Assembly (NCBI GenBank): GCA_023423065.1 | Contig: JAFAGC010000010.1 | Span: 1 to 64,000 of the forward strand | Origin: Pseudomonadota bacterium | GTDB taxonomy: Bacteria; Pseudomonadota; Gammaproteobacteria; Steroidobacterales; Steroidobacteraceae | Direction of reading: 5' to 3' | DNA length: 64,000 bases | Part shown: one piece after another, positions 50,228-59,962 of the stretch | How positions within the stretch are numbered: the first letter of the stretch is position 1 | Layout: each line of letters starts with the position of its first letter | Made by a program: the position numbers and the translations under genes | Notes under the pieces: model-generated | Database searches by the model: none | Seen by the model: only the letters and a program-made list of their open reading frames with translations | What the model was told of the DNA's origin: nothing

Positions 50228-51853
50228 TCATTTCCATTCGAACGCCGTTCGCGCGCGTCCATCTACCAGGTTCACACCAAGACAATCGATGGTCTCGCGC
50301 ATGCCAAACTCGGGGGCGTAAGAGGCCCGCATCGCCGTGCCTTGTCCGCTCTCGATGCGCGCAAGTATCACGTCGTCCCCTCTTTCGTCGCACACCAGCC
50401 AGTCCGATTCGCGGCGTACCAGCCGAAGGCCGGGTGCGAACAGGAACCGCGAGACGGCCGGATGGTTGCCGCCGCGCACCGCGTCCTCGACGACGAGCTC
50501 CCGCTCCCCGAGCGTCCAGCCGCGTTGGACGATGGGCGCGCCCGCAAGGTGCCGGTAACCGTCGTGGGATGCGCGAACCGAATAACCCTCGACCACGACA
50601 TCGAACGGTCGCGCCCGCCGACCGACCCGGAATCCTCCCCAGACCTCCGAGGAATCCGTCCCAGCGACTTCCACGGTCGAATGCGCCGACGTCGATCGTT
50701 CGGCTTGCCGGTCGGGTCCGGTCCCGTATACCGACGTTCCTCCATTCACCACCACGCGGCGGCTTCCGAGAGAGAGTTCGAATGACAGCGTGTCCGCATG
50801 GGCATGTCCGGGAAGATAGTCTGGTCCGATCGGGGCCACGTCCAGCAGTGCCACGGCCGTTCCTCGCGCGACGCGAATGTAACCACTATCGCCGAATCTT
50901 GTGGCGCCAGCCGGCGCCGGTATCGGCACATCGAATCCCAGCGACCGCGCATAGCGCTCGAGCTCCGCGGTGTCCGGTGCGATGCCATGCGCCGCGTCGT
51001 TGAAATGCGCGATGCGGCCGTCGGGATGCAACATGCAGTACTGCCATCGAAGCATGCGTTCGGCCGCGGTCCTCAAGCGTCGTTCGAGCGCAAGGGAGCC
51101 GTCCGAACGTATCCCGAACGCCTGCAACGCATTGAGCAGGTCGAGTAGGTCTTCGAGGAACAACGCGTGGTACATGGGGCTACGCTCGAAGTGCCCGCCA
51201 TCGGCGAGCACCTGTTCGTCGAGCTCCGCCGACACGATGCGCGCGCCGGTCGCGAACCAGCGGGATGATTCCTCGCCGTCGAAATACATGCCCGCCAACA
51301 TCAGCGCCTTTGCGTTCGCGAACAGGTGATTTCCGAGCAGGTGCCATTCGATCCGTTTCTCGAGCCACCGGATCTGGATCGCGAGGCTGTCCAGCCAGGG
51401 TTGCGCGGCCCCGTCCCGGGCGATGAACCACTTGATCCAGTTCGCGATGCGCAATGCCGTCGGGTAGGACTCCCATCCCGTCCCGGCCGGCGGCGGATTC
51501 TGCGCGATCCAGCGATCGACGAGCGCGGCATGCCATTCTGCGCGCGCATCGGCATCGAGGGCGTTCAAGTCGTCGAAGTAATGAAGGTTGTAGCGCCAGA
51601 GCTTCGAGACATCCCGCGCATCCCAGCCGCAGAGATCGAGGTCCTTCGCATCGTTCAGGAATCTCACACGTGTGGCGCCCTCGAGGCTCGCGGCGCGCCT
51701 GGCCGGCGGCTGCCACGGCGCCACGCGCGCCCGCGCGGCTGGCGCCGGGCGCCGATCCAGGCCCGGACGCGCGAGCCTGTGCCACAGCCGTCCGTAGACC
51801 TGGACCGGCTTGAGATGGCGCAACGTGCGCAGGTAGGTAGACGCGCTGGTCAC
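50228..51853 (-). CDS. Heparinase II/III-like family protein
   Basis: The 541-residue protein has an alpha-helical N-terminal half (LWRYNLHYFDDLNAL, GWESYPTALRIANW, GGHFERSPMYHALFLEDL) and a beta-sandwich C-terminal half (GHAHADTLSFEL, RVVVNGGTSVYGTG). Heparinase-type lyases cleave uronate-containing polysaccharides; in assembly clusters such proteins may trim the polymer or act as transferases. No obvious signal peptide is present. The GTG start at 51853 overlaps the methyltransferase stop as GTGA. Uronate supply by ugd would fit. Confidence 0.85.
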   Translation of the reverse strand: MTSASTYLRTLRHLKPVQVYGRLWHRLARPGLDRRPAPAARARVAPWQPPARRAASLEGATRVRFLNDAKDLDLCGWDARDVSKLWRYNLHYFDDLNALDADARAEWHAALVDRWIAQNPPPAGTGWESYPTALRIANWIKWFIARDGAAQPWLDSLAIQIRWLEKRIEWHLLGNHLFANAKALMLAGMYFDGEESSRWFATGARIVSAELDEQVLADGGHFERSPMYHALFLEDLLDLLNALQAFGIRSDGSLALERRLRTAAERMLRWQYCMLHPDGRIAHFNDAAHGIAPDTAELERYARSLGFDVPIPAPAGATRFGDSGYIRVARGTAVALLDVAPIGPDYLPGHAHADTLSFELSLGSRRVVVNGGTSVYGTGPDRQAERSTSAHSTVEVAGTDSSEVWGGFRVGRRARPFDVVVEGYSVRASHDGYRHLAGAPIVQRGWTLGERELVVEDAVRGGNHPAVSRFLFAPGLRLVRRESDWLVCDERGDDVILARIESGQGTAMRASYAPEFGMRETIDCLGVNLVDGRARTAFEWK

Positions 51854-52668
51854 TGCCGCCGGCGACTCGCGAGGTGAAGATAGGACACCGTCAGCGGCTC
51901 GAGGCTCGCGAAGGCGCGGTCGAGCGGCGTGAGCAACGCCCGTGGCAGCACCGTCCAGAACGGCGGCGGAATGGCATAACCGCCGACGTGTTCGATCTCG
52001 ACGAAGCCCACCGCGCGCAGCTCACGCGCCAGCTCATCGCGCGACAACACGTTGCGCCTGCGGAAGAAGCGGTTGTACAGGTGGATGCGATTGCCGTCCT
52101 GGACCGCGAAGACCGCATCTGTCGAAAGATACTGCGCAAGGCGCGGGATCAGCTTGACCGTCGGCTGCATCATGTTGAACGCGAACATCGAGTACAGCGC
52201 CGTGAAAGGCCCGTGTGCGGCCAGGTCGAGCTCGAACACGTTTCCGGACACGAGCGTGATGTCGAGCTTGCGGCCCGAAAGAATCTCGTAGTGGACCTGA
52301 CGCTTTCGCAGTATGCCGAGGGCATGTTCGTCCATGTCGACGCCGACCACCCGTGCGCCCGCGAGCGCGAACAGGATACTTTGCGTGCCCGTTCCGCATC
52401 CCAGGTCCAGCACACTCACGTTGCCGCGATTGCTGAAGATTTGCTTAAGGGCCAAGTGCAGTGGATAGGCATAGTGATGGCGGAAGAACGGCCGACGCCA
52501 CCCGGTCAGGAGCCCCGCTTCGCGGTAGTACTCGTGAAAGCTCGCGTGTTCGGCGTGCGCCAGGTCCAGGTCGCGCAGTTCGCGCTCGACGTTGCCGTAC
52601 CAGCGCCAGATGTGGTCTTCGTCTAGTTCGGGGGCGCTAGCCGGCAGGTAGTAGCCGTTATCGTTCAT
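51850..52668 (-). CDS. Class I SAM-dependent methyltransferase
   Basis: The 272-residue protein has a SAM-binding motif I VLDLGCGTGTQS (about residues 90-101) and motif II GVDMDEHAL. It probably methylates a sugar, possibly on the non-reducing end to stop or cap the chain. It overlaps the following BNR-like gene's 3' end by 11 bases and the heparinase-like gene by GTGA. Confidence 0.8.
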   Translation of the reverse strand: MNDNGYYLPASAPELDEDHIWRWYGNVERELRDLDLAHAEHASFHEYYREAGLLTGWRRPFFRHHYAYPLHLALKQIFSNRGNVSVLDLGCGTGTQSILFALAGARVVGVDMDEHALGILRKRQVHYEILSGRKLDITLVSGNVFELDLAAHGPFTALYSMFAFNMMQPTVKLIPRLAQYLSTDAVFAVQDGNRIHLYNRFFRRRNVLSRDELARELRAVGFVEIEHVGGYAIPPPFWTVLPRALLTPLDRAFASLEPLTVSYLHLASRRRQ

Positions 52669-53665
52669 CGTCAATCTCTCCGCCAAATATAGAAAAATCG
52701 GGTCGCACGGCGAACGTGCTATACAAAAGCTTCCCGGTGTGGTTGTCGCCGCCCGGAAAGAGGATCTGTCCGTACTGGAAGTAGCGCAGGTCGAGCGCGT
52801 CCTTGCGATGCCGCGCCACTTCGCGCCACCGGGTTCCGTCGGACGATCCGTAGATCACGGCGTCACGCGACAGGTTCACGGCGCTCGGTTCCACGGCCGT
52901 CGAAAAGAACAGCGACCGGCCGACCCGGGCCGCGTGGAACACCGAGCCTTCGACCGCGTGCAGGCGCTCCACGGCTCCCCCCCGTCGCGCGAACCGATAC
53001 AGGTAGTTTGCCTCGAGCGGCGTGTCGGTCCCGTAGTAGATGTGATCCTCGGTGAACAGCAACGGGATGGCGCGCACCTGTTGCGTGCCGACGTGCATGC
53101 GTTCGATCGTTCTGAAAGCGTCCTGCGAACGCCAGATCGCGCACTCGTCACCGTCGTCACCGGTCGTTATCCAGAGGTCGTCCGTCAACGGGTCGAGATA
53201 GATCCCGTGAATGTGGCGGACGCCCGAAATCTCGCGGATCGCGGACCACGTCAACCCGTCTGCCGAGAACAGGATACGCACGGGCGCCCGCTCGGCGTTG
53301 TCGCGGTATTCTCCGTAGTAAATGCCTCGAGGCGCGACACACAGCGCCAGCGGACGCCCCCCGACGAGCGGTTGCGGCGGTCCCAGCAATTTTCCACTCG
53401 CCGCATCGAGGCACCACATGCGTCCGAAAGCTGCGACGACCAGGCGGTCGCGTAATTTGACTACGTGGTGGGTGTCAAGACGCAGCGCGCGCCGCGCCGG
53501 CCGGAGGAGCGACAGGAGCCTGCGCACGAGACCGATCGGCAGCCGCGAGCGCTCGACGAGTGAGGCCGGCGAATCTCCGGCATACAGTCGATGCCCTCGG
53601 GAAACCCATAACGTGCCGCCGTCCACCAGGTGGAGTTGTCCGCTCGCCATGCGTGCCGGATTCAT
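52658..53665 (-). CDS. Unknown beta-propeller (sialidase-like) protein in the polysaccharide cluster
   Basis: The 335-residue protein starts at ATG 53665, which overlaps the Wzy-like stop as ATGA. It contains repeated WxxS- and S-x-D-G-x-T-W-type segments (FSADGLTWSAIREI, YGSSDGTRWREV, IWRSQDAFRTI), as in BNR/sialidase propellers. No catalytic Arg triad was identified and no signal peptide is evident. The function is unknown; the place suggests glycan handling. Confidence 0.7.
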   Translation of the reverse strand: MNPARMASGQLHLVDGGTLWVSRGHRLYAGDSPASLVERSRLPIGLVRRLLSLLRPARRALRLDTHHVVKLRDRLVVAAFGRMWCLDAASGKLLGPPQPLVGGRPLALCVAPRGIYYGEYRDNAERAPVRILFSADGLTWSAIREISGVRHIHGIYLDPLTDDLWITTGDDGDECAIWRSQDAFRTIERMHVGTQQVRAIPLLFTEDHIYYGTDTPLEANYLYRFARRGGAVERLHAVEGSVFHAARVGRSLFFSTAVEPSAVNLSRDAVIYGSSDGTRWREVARHRKDALDLRYFQYGQILFPGGDNHTGKLLYSTFAVRPDFSIFGGEIDDER

Positions 53666-54804
53666 GGAGTCGTCACCGCCGGCCGCGATCCCACCGCGCC
53701 CCGCTCGTCCTGCGGCGATTCCGCTATCGACAACGCGAGACACATGGTGAAGAAATAGAAATCGAGCAGCGTTGGAAACAAGATGGGCTCGGTGAACGCG
53801 CGCGCGAGCACCACCAGCAGCATCATTCCGATGAAGATCTGCACGCGCAAGTATTGCCGCATCCGCAACATCAGCAGCGCGAACGCGGCGAGCCCGACCA
53901 GGTAGAAGAGACCGAACAGGTGATGCGCGCGGATGAAGGAATTGTGCGGATTACCGAGGAAGTCCTCCTCGATCGCGGTACCGCGATAGTCGGCGCCGAA
54001 TATCGCATCGAGTCCATCCATGCGCGCGAGATAGTGCTGGATCATCTTCTCGCGCGGCGCATCCTCGAATCCAACACCGATCTTCGTGTTGAGTGTCACG
54101 TACTCGGCGATCTTCGAGAAGCTGGAGATTCCGCCCACGAGAATGGCGCCGAGGATCAGCGCCGTACGCCACGGGCGGCTCCAGGAAAGCGAGAACGCGA
54201 CGTTGACCATGAGGACGAGCGCCGCGGCGAGGATCGATCCGCGCCCGTAACCGAGCACGCAGACACCCGTCGTCACCAGCGCGGTGATCGGCGTCGTCCG
54301 CCTTGCGACGACGAAACTCATCACGGAATACGACGCCTGAAGGATGACGAGCGTCGACGTGACACCGTTCGCGCTCGTGTGCGGCGCGAGGATCTGCGTC
54401 AGCGGCGCGGCCGCGAACCCGACTTTCAAACAATAGGCGATCAGGCCGACCTGCACGGTGACGAGCGTTACCCGCATCGCGATCGTCAGCACGGTGCCTC
54501 GCCGCGATGCGACCAGCGCGCAGAGCAGCGAAACGGCGCCGACGACGAAATGCGCGAGCGCTACTTCGTAACGCAGGACCGCGACCGGAAGTACCACGGT
54601 CATCGTGCCCACGAGCAACCAGCACGCGGTCCGCTCACGCGCGTCGAGTCGCGTGAACGCCTCCAGATTCGAGAGCACGAGGAGCACGGCGAGGCCCGCG
54701 TACAATGCGAACGCCAGGGGCGAACGAGTGGAGGAAGCGACGATCAGCGCCGCCAGGAACAGCGTGAACAACACCGTGGTGCGGTCGGGCAACCGGATAC
54801 TCAC
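53662..54804 (-). CDS. O-antigen polymerase/ligase-like membrane protein (Wzy candidate)
   Basis: This 380-residue polytopic protein has about eleven predicted membrane segments and a larger periplasmic loop (about 250-310; GNPHNSFIRAHHLFGL). Wzy and WaaL family members share this topology and little sequence identity. The position between Wzx and glycosyltransferase genes favours the polymerase. The GTG start at 54804 overlaps the upstream stop as GTGA. Confidence 0.8.
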   Translation of the reverse strand: MSIRLPDRTTVLFTLFLAALIVASSTRSPLAFALYAGLAVLLVLSNLEAFTRLDARERTACWLLVGTMTVVLPVAVLRYEVALAHFVVGAVSLLCALVASRRGTVLTIAMRVTLVTVQVGLIAYCLKVGFAAAPLTQILAPHTSANGVTSTLVILQASYSVMSFVVARRTTPITALVTTGVCVLGYGRGSILAAALVLMVNVAFSLSWSRPWRTALILGAILVGGISSFSKIAEYVTLNTKIGVGFEDAPREKMIQHYLARMDGLDAIFGADYRGTAIEEDFLGNPHNSFIRAHHLFGLFYLVGLAAFALLMLRMRQYLRVQIFIGMMLLVVLARAFTEPILFPTLLDFYFFTMCLALSIAESPQDERGAVGSRPAVTTP

Positions 54805-56057
54805 GAGCGCGGCTCCGCGAGGAAATCGATGAGCTCGCGATAGGCCTGCTCCGCTTCCAGCGTGGATGCCGGCGCGTGGCGGACGTCGCGGTTGCGCCCG
54901 ATCCAGTCCAGGATTTCCCGGGAGCTCGCCGGCAGCACATCAACGAATCCGGCTTCACGCTGTTCGGTAAAGTAGTTCGAATACATCCCGCCCGGGAGCA
55001 GCTTCGGGTTCAACAGCGCCGTACGCACGCCCATCAGCGCCGCCTCGATGGTCACCGAGCTCGTCCAGGAAACGTGGAGATCGGTGGCCGCGAGGACGAC
55101 CGGGAGCGGAGCTTCGCTCGCCATGCGCCATTCGACGCGCGACGAGAGTTCGCGCGCGTGGAAGACCGGGAACGTCTCGCCTTCGTTACTCGCGAATCCC
55201 CGCATCTGGTTTGGATGGAGCCGGATCATCCAGTTGAAGCGATCGCTGGATTTCTGAATCGCCTCGAGTAAAGGCGCAGCCAGGAAACCATTGGGAATAT
55301 CGACTTCGCCCCACGACAGGGATACGAGAATGTTGGCTTCGCGATCGCGCGGCGGCAGATGACCTTGGTACTTCGCGGACTGCGCGCGTACGACGACATC
55401 GTCGGGCGCGTTCGCGCGAAAGCGAGACAGCCAGGGATGTCCGATCACCCAGGTCCTCACACCCAGCTTCTTGACCCAGCGGCGCGTGACGTCGGCGCTG
55501 CTTTCGTCCCAGACGAGGAAGGCATTGGGAAGCCACTCCGCAGGCTCGTTTCCCCGCGAGGCTTCATCGTACCAAGGATGCCCGTGCGCGATCACGCCGT
55601 GCTGGAGATCCGACACCCAGACACCCAGACGCCGCGCCGCCGCGCAGAGTTCGCGTGACGGCTGGATTCCGACGACCTTTCGCGCGCCACTGCTGCGCAA
55701 TATCCGCTCCCAGACGTATTCCTCCATCGGCGAATACGCGGAGGCGCGTGGCCGAAGCAAACGCCGGCAGTGTTTCTCGACGAGCGCGCGTGCGAACGAA
55801 CCATCCGGCGCGTACACGACCGCATGGCTTCGATCGCCACGAATTCTCGACGCGATCCGCGACACGCTGAAAGACTCGACCGATCGGCGCGCCAAATCAT
55901 CCATGATCGTGTCGACGAGAGGCGAGTAATAACGACCCTCGAACAACACGCTGCGGCTGTTGTCGTTGTTCACGCTGAGGACCGGAACGCGCCTCGGCAC
56001 GTCCGCGTCCACGCGGAAACAATCGGTGAGGACCTTGAAAGCGGTGGCGATGGTCAT
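54801..56057 (-). CDS. GT-B-fold surface carbohydrate biosynthesis protein
   Basis: The 418-residue soluble protein has motifs like those of capsule/surface carbohydrate transferases: VSDLQHGVIAHGHPWYD, ILVSLSWGEVDIPNG, MIRLHPNQMRG and HVSWTSSVTIEAALMG. This resembles the CDP-glycerol or polysialyl-type transferase folds, so it may add the nonulosonic sugar or another charged unit. The exact family is not certain. Confidence 0.65.
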   Translation of the reverse strand: MTIATAFKVLTDCFRVDADVPRRVPVLSVNNDNSRSVLFEGRYYSPLVDTIMDDLARRSVESFSVSRIASRIRGDRSHAVVYAPDGSFARALVEKHCRRLLRPRASAYSPMEEYVWERILRSSGARKVVGIQPSRELCAAARRLGVWVSDLQHGVIAHGHPWYDEASRGNEPAEWLPNAFLVWDESSADVTRRWVKKLGVRTWVIGHPWLSRFRANAPDDVVVRAQSAKYQGHLPPRDREANILVSLSWGEVDIPNGFLAAPLLEAIQKSSDRFNWMIRLHPNQMRGFASNEGETFPVFHARELSSRVEWRMASEAPLPVVLAATDLHVSWTSSVTIEAALMGVRTALLNPKLLPGGMYSNYFTEQREAGFVDVLPASSREILDWIGRNRDVRHAPASTLEAEQAYRELIDFLAEPRS

Positions 56058-56063
56058 GGTGCG

Positions 56064-57419
56064 TCAGGCCGGGTAAACCAGGCTCGATACGAACTTGCCT
56101 AGCAACATGAGCGCGAGCGCCACGGCGACGCATTCGAGCCGCATTCCGAGTTTCCATTCCGCGCGTGCCCTCAGCACGATCGCGAGCGTGCGCACGCCGA
56201 CGAAACACATGAAGCCGGCGTACACGCCGATCTCACCCAGCCACAACATGAGCGGCAGCCAGATCGCGAGGCCCAGGATGCTCGACTTGACGGTGACGCC
56301 GAGCAGTGACTGTCCATGGCCATGCGCGAAAAAGTAGTTCTGCGCGTGGTACCAGGGAATCGACACCGCGTACGCACCCAACAGGAAGAAAAGCATGTCG
56401 TTGACGTCGTGATAGGCGGCGAAATTCCCTCCCAGCCTGCTAGTGGCCAGCGGCAGCAGCAGCATGATGAGCGCGCCGGCCACGCCGAGCGCCACGCCCT
56501 GCAGCAGGAAGAACGCCCGGCTGCGGCGTTCGACTTCGTCGTGCGGAATCTCGCCGAGGATCTTGAGGAATCGCGGCATCCAGACCTGGTTCAACGAAGT
56601 GGCCACTATCTGCATGATCGCGGCGATCGTGTACAGGAACGTGAAGCGCGCGACTTCGACGTGAGTGAACACGGCATCGACGATGTATGCGTTGCCGTAT
56701 CCGCTGATCCACATGATCAGCACGACGACGACGAACGGCGCGATGGTGTCGAGGATCGGGCGAATTTCGCGGGCCCCGAACGCGAACGTATAGGAACCTG
56801 CGCCCAGCGCGCAAAACGCAATCAGGGCCAGCAGCACGCCCACGAGTACGCCGATGAAGAACGACTCGACCGATCCGCTTGCCAGAAAGCAGGCGAAGCC
56901 GATCACCCAGCCCGCGAGCGGAGGAAAGAGCCCGAAGTTGGTCGACAGGAGGTGCTCTTCCTCCAGGCGAGCCCATTGCGACTGCAGGACCGCGAAGGCC
57001 ATGCCGATGCCGCTCGCCGCGATGACGAAGAGGAAGGCCGGGGAGACCGCGAACAGGCGCGGGAACACGAAGGCGACGACGACGGTGAGCGCCATGCAAA
57101 ACCCGGCCTGCAGCAGGAAGACGGAATTGCCCGCGGAAAACAGCGACTCGGCGCCGCCATTCGCCCGCTGCCGGCGCAGCAGCCCGATCACCGACTCGAC
57201 AACCCCCGCGCCCGTGAGGCCGGCGACGCCCGCCTGCAACGCATACAACAGGCCGAACTTCGCGTACTCCTCGACGCTCAGCGAATGCGCGAGCACCATG
57301 AAGATGACGAATCCGATGCCCTTCTGGAAAGCGGCCGAACCCGCGTACACCAGTGCGAACAGCGCAAGCCGCCGCGGAGCGGCTTCCGCGCCGCTCACGG
57401 CGAGTCCGCCGCTTCGCAT
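56064..57419 (-). CDS. wzx: Wzx-like lipid-linked oligosaccharide flippase
   Basis: This 451-residue polytopic protein has about twelve membrane segments across its length (LFALVYAGSAAFQKGIGFVI at the start). It is of the polysaccharide biosynthesis/MOP-type exporter family and moves the lipid-linked repeat unit across the inner membrane. ATG 57419 is chosen; the frame is open for 27 more codons, which overlap the pseI end. Confidence 0.83.
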   Translation of the reverse strand: MRSGGLAVSGAEAAPRRLALFALVYAGSAAFQKGIGFVIFMVLAHSLSVEEYAKFGLLYALQAGVAGLTGAGVVESVIGLLRRQRANGGAESLFSAGNSVFLLQAGFCMALTVVVAFVFPRLFAVSPAFLFVIAASGIGMAFAVLQSQWARLEEEHLLSTNFGLFPPLAGWVIGFACFLASGSVESFFIGVLVGVLLALIAFCALGAGSYTFAFGAREIRPILDTIAPFVVVVLIMWISGYGNAYIVDAVFTHVEVARFTFLYTIAAIMQIVATSLNQVWMPRFLKILGEIPHDEVERRSRAFFLLQGVALGVAGALIMLLLPLATSRLGGNFAAYHDVNDMLFFLLGAYAVSIPWYHAQNYFFAHGHGQSLLGVTVKSSILGLAIWLPLMLWLGEIGVYAGFMCFVGVRTLAIVLRARAEWKLGMRLECVAVALALMLLGKFVSSLVYPA

Positions 57420-57459
57420 GGGCGAGTCATGCGGCTTCTCGAGGCTTGCATGCTGATTC

Positions 57460-58521
57460 TTATCTTCCGAGCAGATCCCAACTGAGCGGCGTGCCCGCAT
57501 CCACTTCCCGGTTCACGCTCCGGCCCAGCAACGTATCGAAGAACTTCGGCGGCAATCCGAATCCCGGCCGGACGATGCGCAGGTTGTCCCGAGTGAGGAT
57601 CTCGCCGGCCCGCATGTCCTTCGCGATGTACAGGGAGCGTCGGAACATCTTCGACTTCTCCTCCGCTTCCGTGGCACCAAAGGTGACGCGCCCGATGCCG
57701 CGCCACGCGCGCTCGGACTCGACGCACAGCGTCTTGAACTCCTCGGGCTCGAGAGAGAAGGCGCTGTCCACGCCACCGTCGGCGCGACGCAGGGTGAAAT
57801 GTTTCTCCACGACAGTGGCGCCGAGCGAAATCGCCGCGATCGCGACACCACATCCCATCGTGTGATCGGACAGTCCGATCTCGCAATCGCGAAACGCCTG
57901 CCGCATGGCGGGAATGGTCGAGACGTTGCTGTTCTCCGGGGACGCCGGGTAGGTGCTCGTGCACTTGAGCAGGATGATCTGCTTGCCGCCGGCCTGCCGC
58001 GCCGCGCGCACAGCGTCGTCGATCTCGGACAGGTTGGCCATGCCGGTCGAGATGATGAGTGGTTTGCCCGTCGCCGCCGCCTTCTGGATGAGCGGCAGGT
58101 GAGTGTTCTCGAAAGACGCGATCTTGTAAGCCGGAGCGCCGAGCGATTCGAGGAAGTCGACTGCGGTCTCGTCGAACGGCGAGCTGAAACAGAGCATTCC
58201 ATGAGAGCGCGCGCGCTCCATGATTGGACCGTGCCATTCCCAGGGTGTGTAAGCCTGCTTGTAGAGCTGATGCAGGCTGTTGCCCTTCCAGAGGCTGTTC
58301 GCATCCCGGATGAAGAACTCCTCTTTCTTCACGTCGAGCGTGATCGTATCCGCGGTGTAAGTCTGCAGCTTTATGGCGTGCGCGCCGGTCGCGGCCGCCG
58401 CGTCGACGATCTCGAGTGCGCGGTCGAGGGACTGGTTGTGATTGCCGGACATCTCCGCGATCAAGAACGGTGGGTGTTCGATCCCGATGGGACGTCCGCC
58501 AATGGATATGGAGTTGGTCAT
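57460..58521 (-). CDS. pseI: Pseudaminic acid synthase-type NeuB family protein
   Basis: The 353-residue sialic acid synthase-family enzyme condenses phosphoenolpyruvate with a diacetamido-trideoxyhexose. N-terminal FLIAEMSGNHNQSLDRALEI, central ISTGMANLSEIDDAV and SDHTMGCGVAIAAISLGA, and EKHFTL are NeuB-family motifs; the GNHNQSL variant is common in PseI. A C-terminal SAF (antifreeze-like) domain (MRAGEILTRDNLRIVRPG) is present. It overlaps the PseG-GNAT gene by ATGA. Confidence 0.9.
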   Translation of the reverse strand: MTNSISIGGRPIGIEHPPFLIAEMSGNHNQSLDRALEIVDAAAATGAHAIKLQTYTADTITLDVKKEEFFIRDANSLWKGNSLHQLYKQAYTPWEWHGPIMERARSHGMLCFSSPFDETAVDFLESLGAPAYKIASFENTHLPLIQKAAATGKPLIISTGMANLSEIDDAVRAARQAGGKQIILLKCTSTYPASPENSNVSTIPAMRQAFRDCEIGLSDHTMGCGVAIAAISLGATVVEKHFTLRRADGGVDSAFSLEPEEFKTLCVESERAWRGIGRVTFGATEAEEKSKMFRRSLYIAKDMRAGEILTRDNLRIVRPGFGLPPKFFDTLLGRSVNREVDAGTPLSWDLLGR

Positions 58522-59954
58522 GAATCAGCCTTTTCGCATGTGAAATTGCGCACGAATATGCGCACGTCGTCTATCTGTTCCGCGCATCGCATTCCCGCGT
58601 GTTCGGCGACTCGCGCCGAGGCCGCGTTGCCGGACTTTACCTCAGCCCGAATTGGGGCCGTAATTTCGCGCGCAAGCGACGCCACCATGTGTTTGGCCAG
58701 GCCGCGCCCCCGGGCTGCCGGGGCGACGGTCCAGGACAATGTCCACGTGCCGTTCTCCTCGTCGGCGCGCACCGTACCGACCGGTTCGCCGTCGTGCTCG
58801 GCGACATAGAGTCGGCGTCGCGGATTGGCGAGCGATCGCACGAGCCATGCTGCATGTTGTTCGGCGCTCACCGGCTCCTGTGAATGACTCGCCGCCCGCG
58901 TGTGTTCGTCATTGCGCCAGGCGAGCAGCTTCGCTGCGTCCGCCGCGGTCGCTGCCCGCAGGATGACCGCCTCCGGCGGTGAAGGCCCTAACATCGCCGC
59001 GCAGACGCGTTTCGCCCCCGCCCCGTCGACCAGCGCCATCGCGCGTTCACCACGCAGCGACAGGTCATCAAAGTTGATGCGGGCGGCGAGAATGGCGTCG
59101 GCCACATCGCGCTCGGAAACCCGCGAATGTTCGCCGAGGTAACGATGGAATCCCCGGGCATCGAGCAAGCGCGCGATCTCGAGCTGGTTGACCGCGACGG
59201 CGACGACGAGGGCGGGCAGACCCACGCAGCAGCGTTCCCAACTCGTCGTGCCGCCCGCGCCGATCGCGAGGTCGGCCTCGATCATGAGGTCCGCCATCTC
59301 CGAGGTCGGGCCTATCACCTCGCAGCCGGCGACGTCGCGGGCAAGCGCCCTCACCTGCCCGGCGCGCGGATTGGAAGCGCCGACGATCACCGTGATGCGC
59401 ACATCGGTCAGCCTGGCACGGGCGAGCGCGCGCAGCGTCTTGCTGGTTTCGTCCGTCGGATCGCTGCCGCCGAAGAACACCAACAGGTGTCGCAGGGATT
59501 GTCGGCGACGCGCCCGAACACGCGCAGCGGCAAATTCTTCGCGAAGCAGTGCGAATCTCGGCCCAAGCAGCAAAGGGACCGACGCCGGGACCAGCCCAGA
59601 ATAACTACCGTCGTCTTCCCGCAGGTTCTGGTCGAGCAGCAGGTCGCAGTCGTGACGCCGGTCCGCGAGATCGTCGATGACCATGATCCGGCGCGCATGA
59701 TCACGCGCGCGCCGTTCGGCGTCGGCGGAAATGCCGTAGTGATCGAAGACCATCCAATCGTATTCGCCGGCGGCCGCAGTGGTTACTAGGAAGCCCTGAG
59801 CCTGGATCGCGTCGTCGAGATTGCCGACTCCCGACGAAGTGATGAACGAAACTTCCGCGCCTCGCCGGCGCAATTGCGTCGCGAGTGTGAGGCAGCGGAC
59901 CACGTGCCCGGTTCCGATTTCGAAGGACGCATCCGTGCGGATGGCGATTCGCAT
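58518..59954 (-). CDS. pseG: PseG-type UDP-sugar hydrolase fused to a GNAT acetyltransferase
   Basis: The 478-residue protein is a two-domain fusion. Residues 1 to about 330 are PseG/SpsG-like (MRIAIRTDASFEIGTGHVVR with the catalytic-type His17, HLLVFFGGSDPTDET, GAGGTTSWERCCVGLP), expected to release the free sugar from UDP-2,4-diacetamido-2,4,6-trideoxyhexose. Residues 335-478 are a GNAT domain (ILRAATAADAAKLLAWRNDE, VAPAARGRGLAKHMV), which could supply the PseH acetyl-transfer step or modify the nonulosonic acid. The start ATG 59954 matches the family N-terminus. Confidence 0.88.
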   Translation of the reverse strand: MRIAIRTDASFEIGTGHVVRCLTLATQLRRRGAEVSFITSSGVGNLDDAIQAQGFLVTTAAAGEYDWMVFDHYGISADAERRARDHARRIMVIDDLADRRHDCDLLLDQNLREDDGSYSGLVPASVPLLLGPRFALLREEFAAARVRARRRQSLRHLLVFFGGSDPTDETSKTLRALARARLTDVRITVIVGASNPRAGQVRALARDVAGCEVIGPTSEMADLMIEADLAIGAGGTTSWERCCVGLPALVVAVAVNQLEIARLLDARGFHRYLGEHSRVSERDVADAILAARINFDDLSLRGERAMALVDGAGAKRVCAAMLGPSPPEAVILRAATAADAAKLLAWRNDEHTRAASHSQEPVSAEQHAAWLVRSLANPRRRLYVAEHDGEPVGTVRADEENGTWTLSWTVAPAARGRGLAKHMVASLAREITAPIRAEVKSGNAASARVAEHAGMRCAEQIDDVRIFVRNFTCEKADS

Positions 59955-59962
59955 CACATCGC

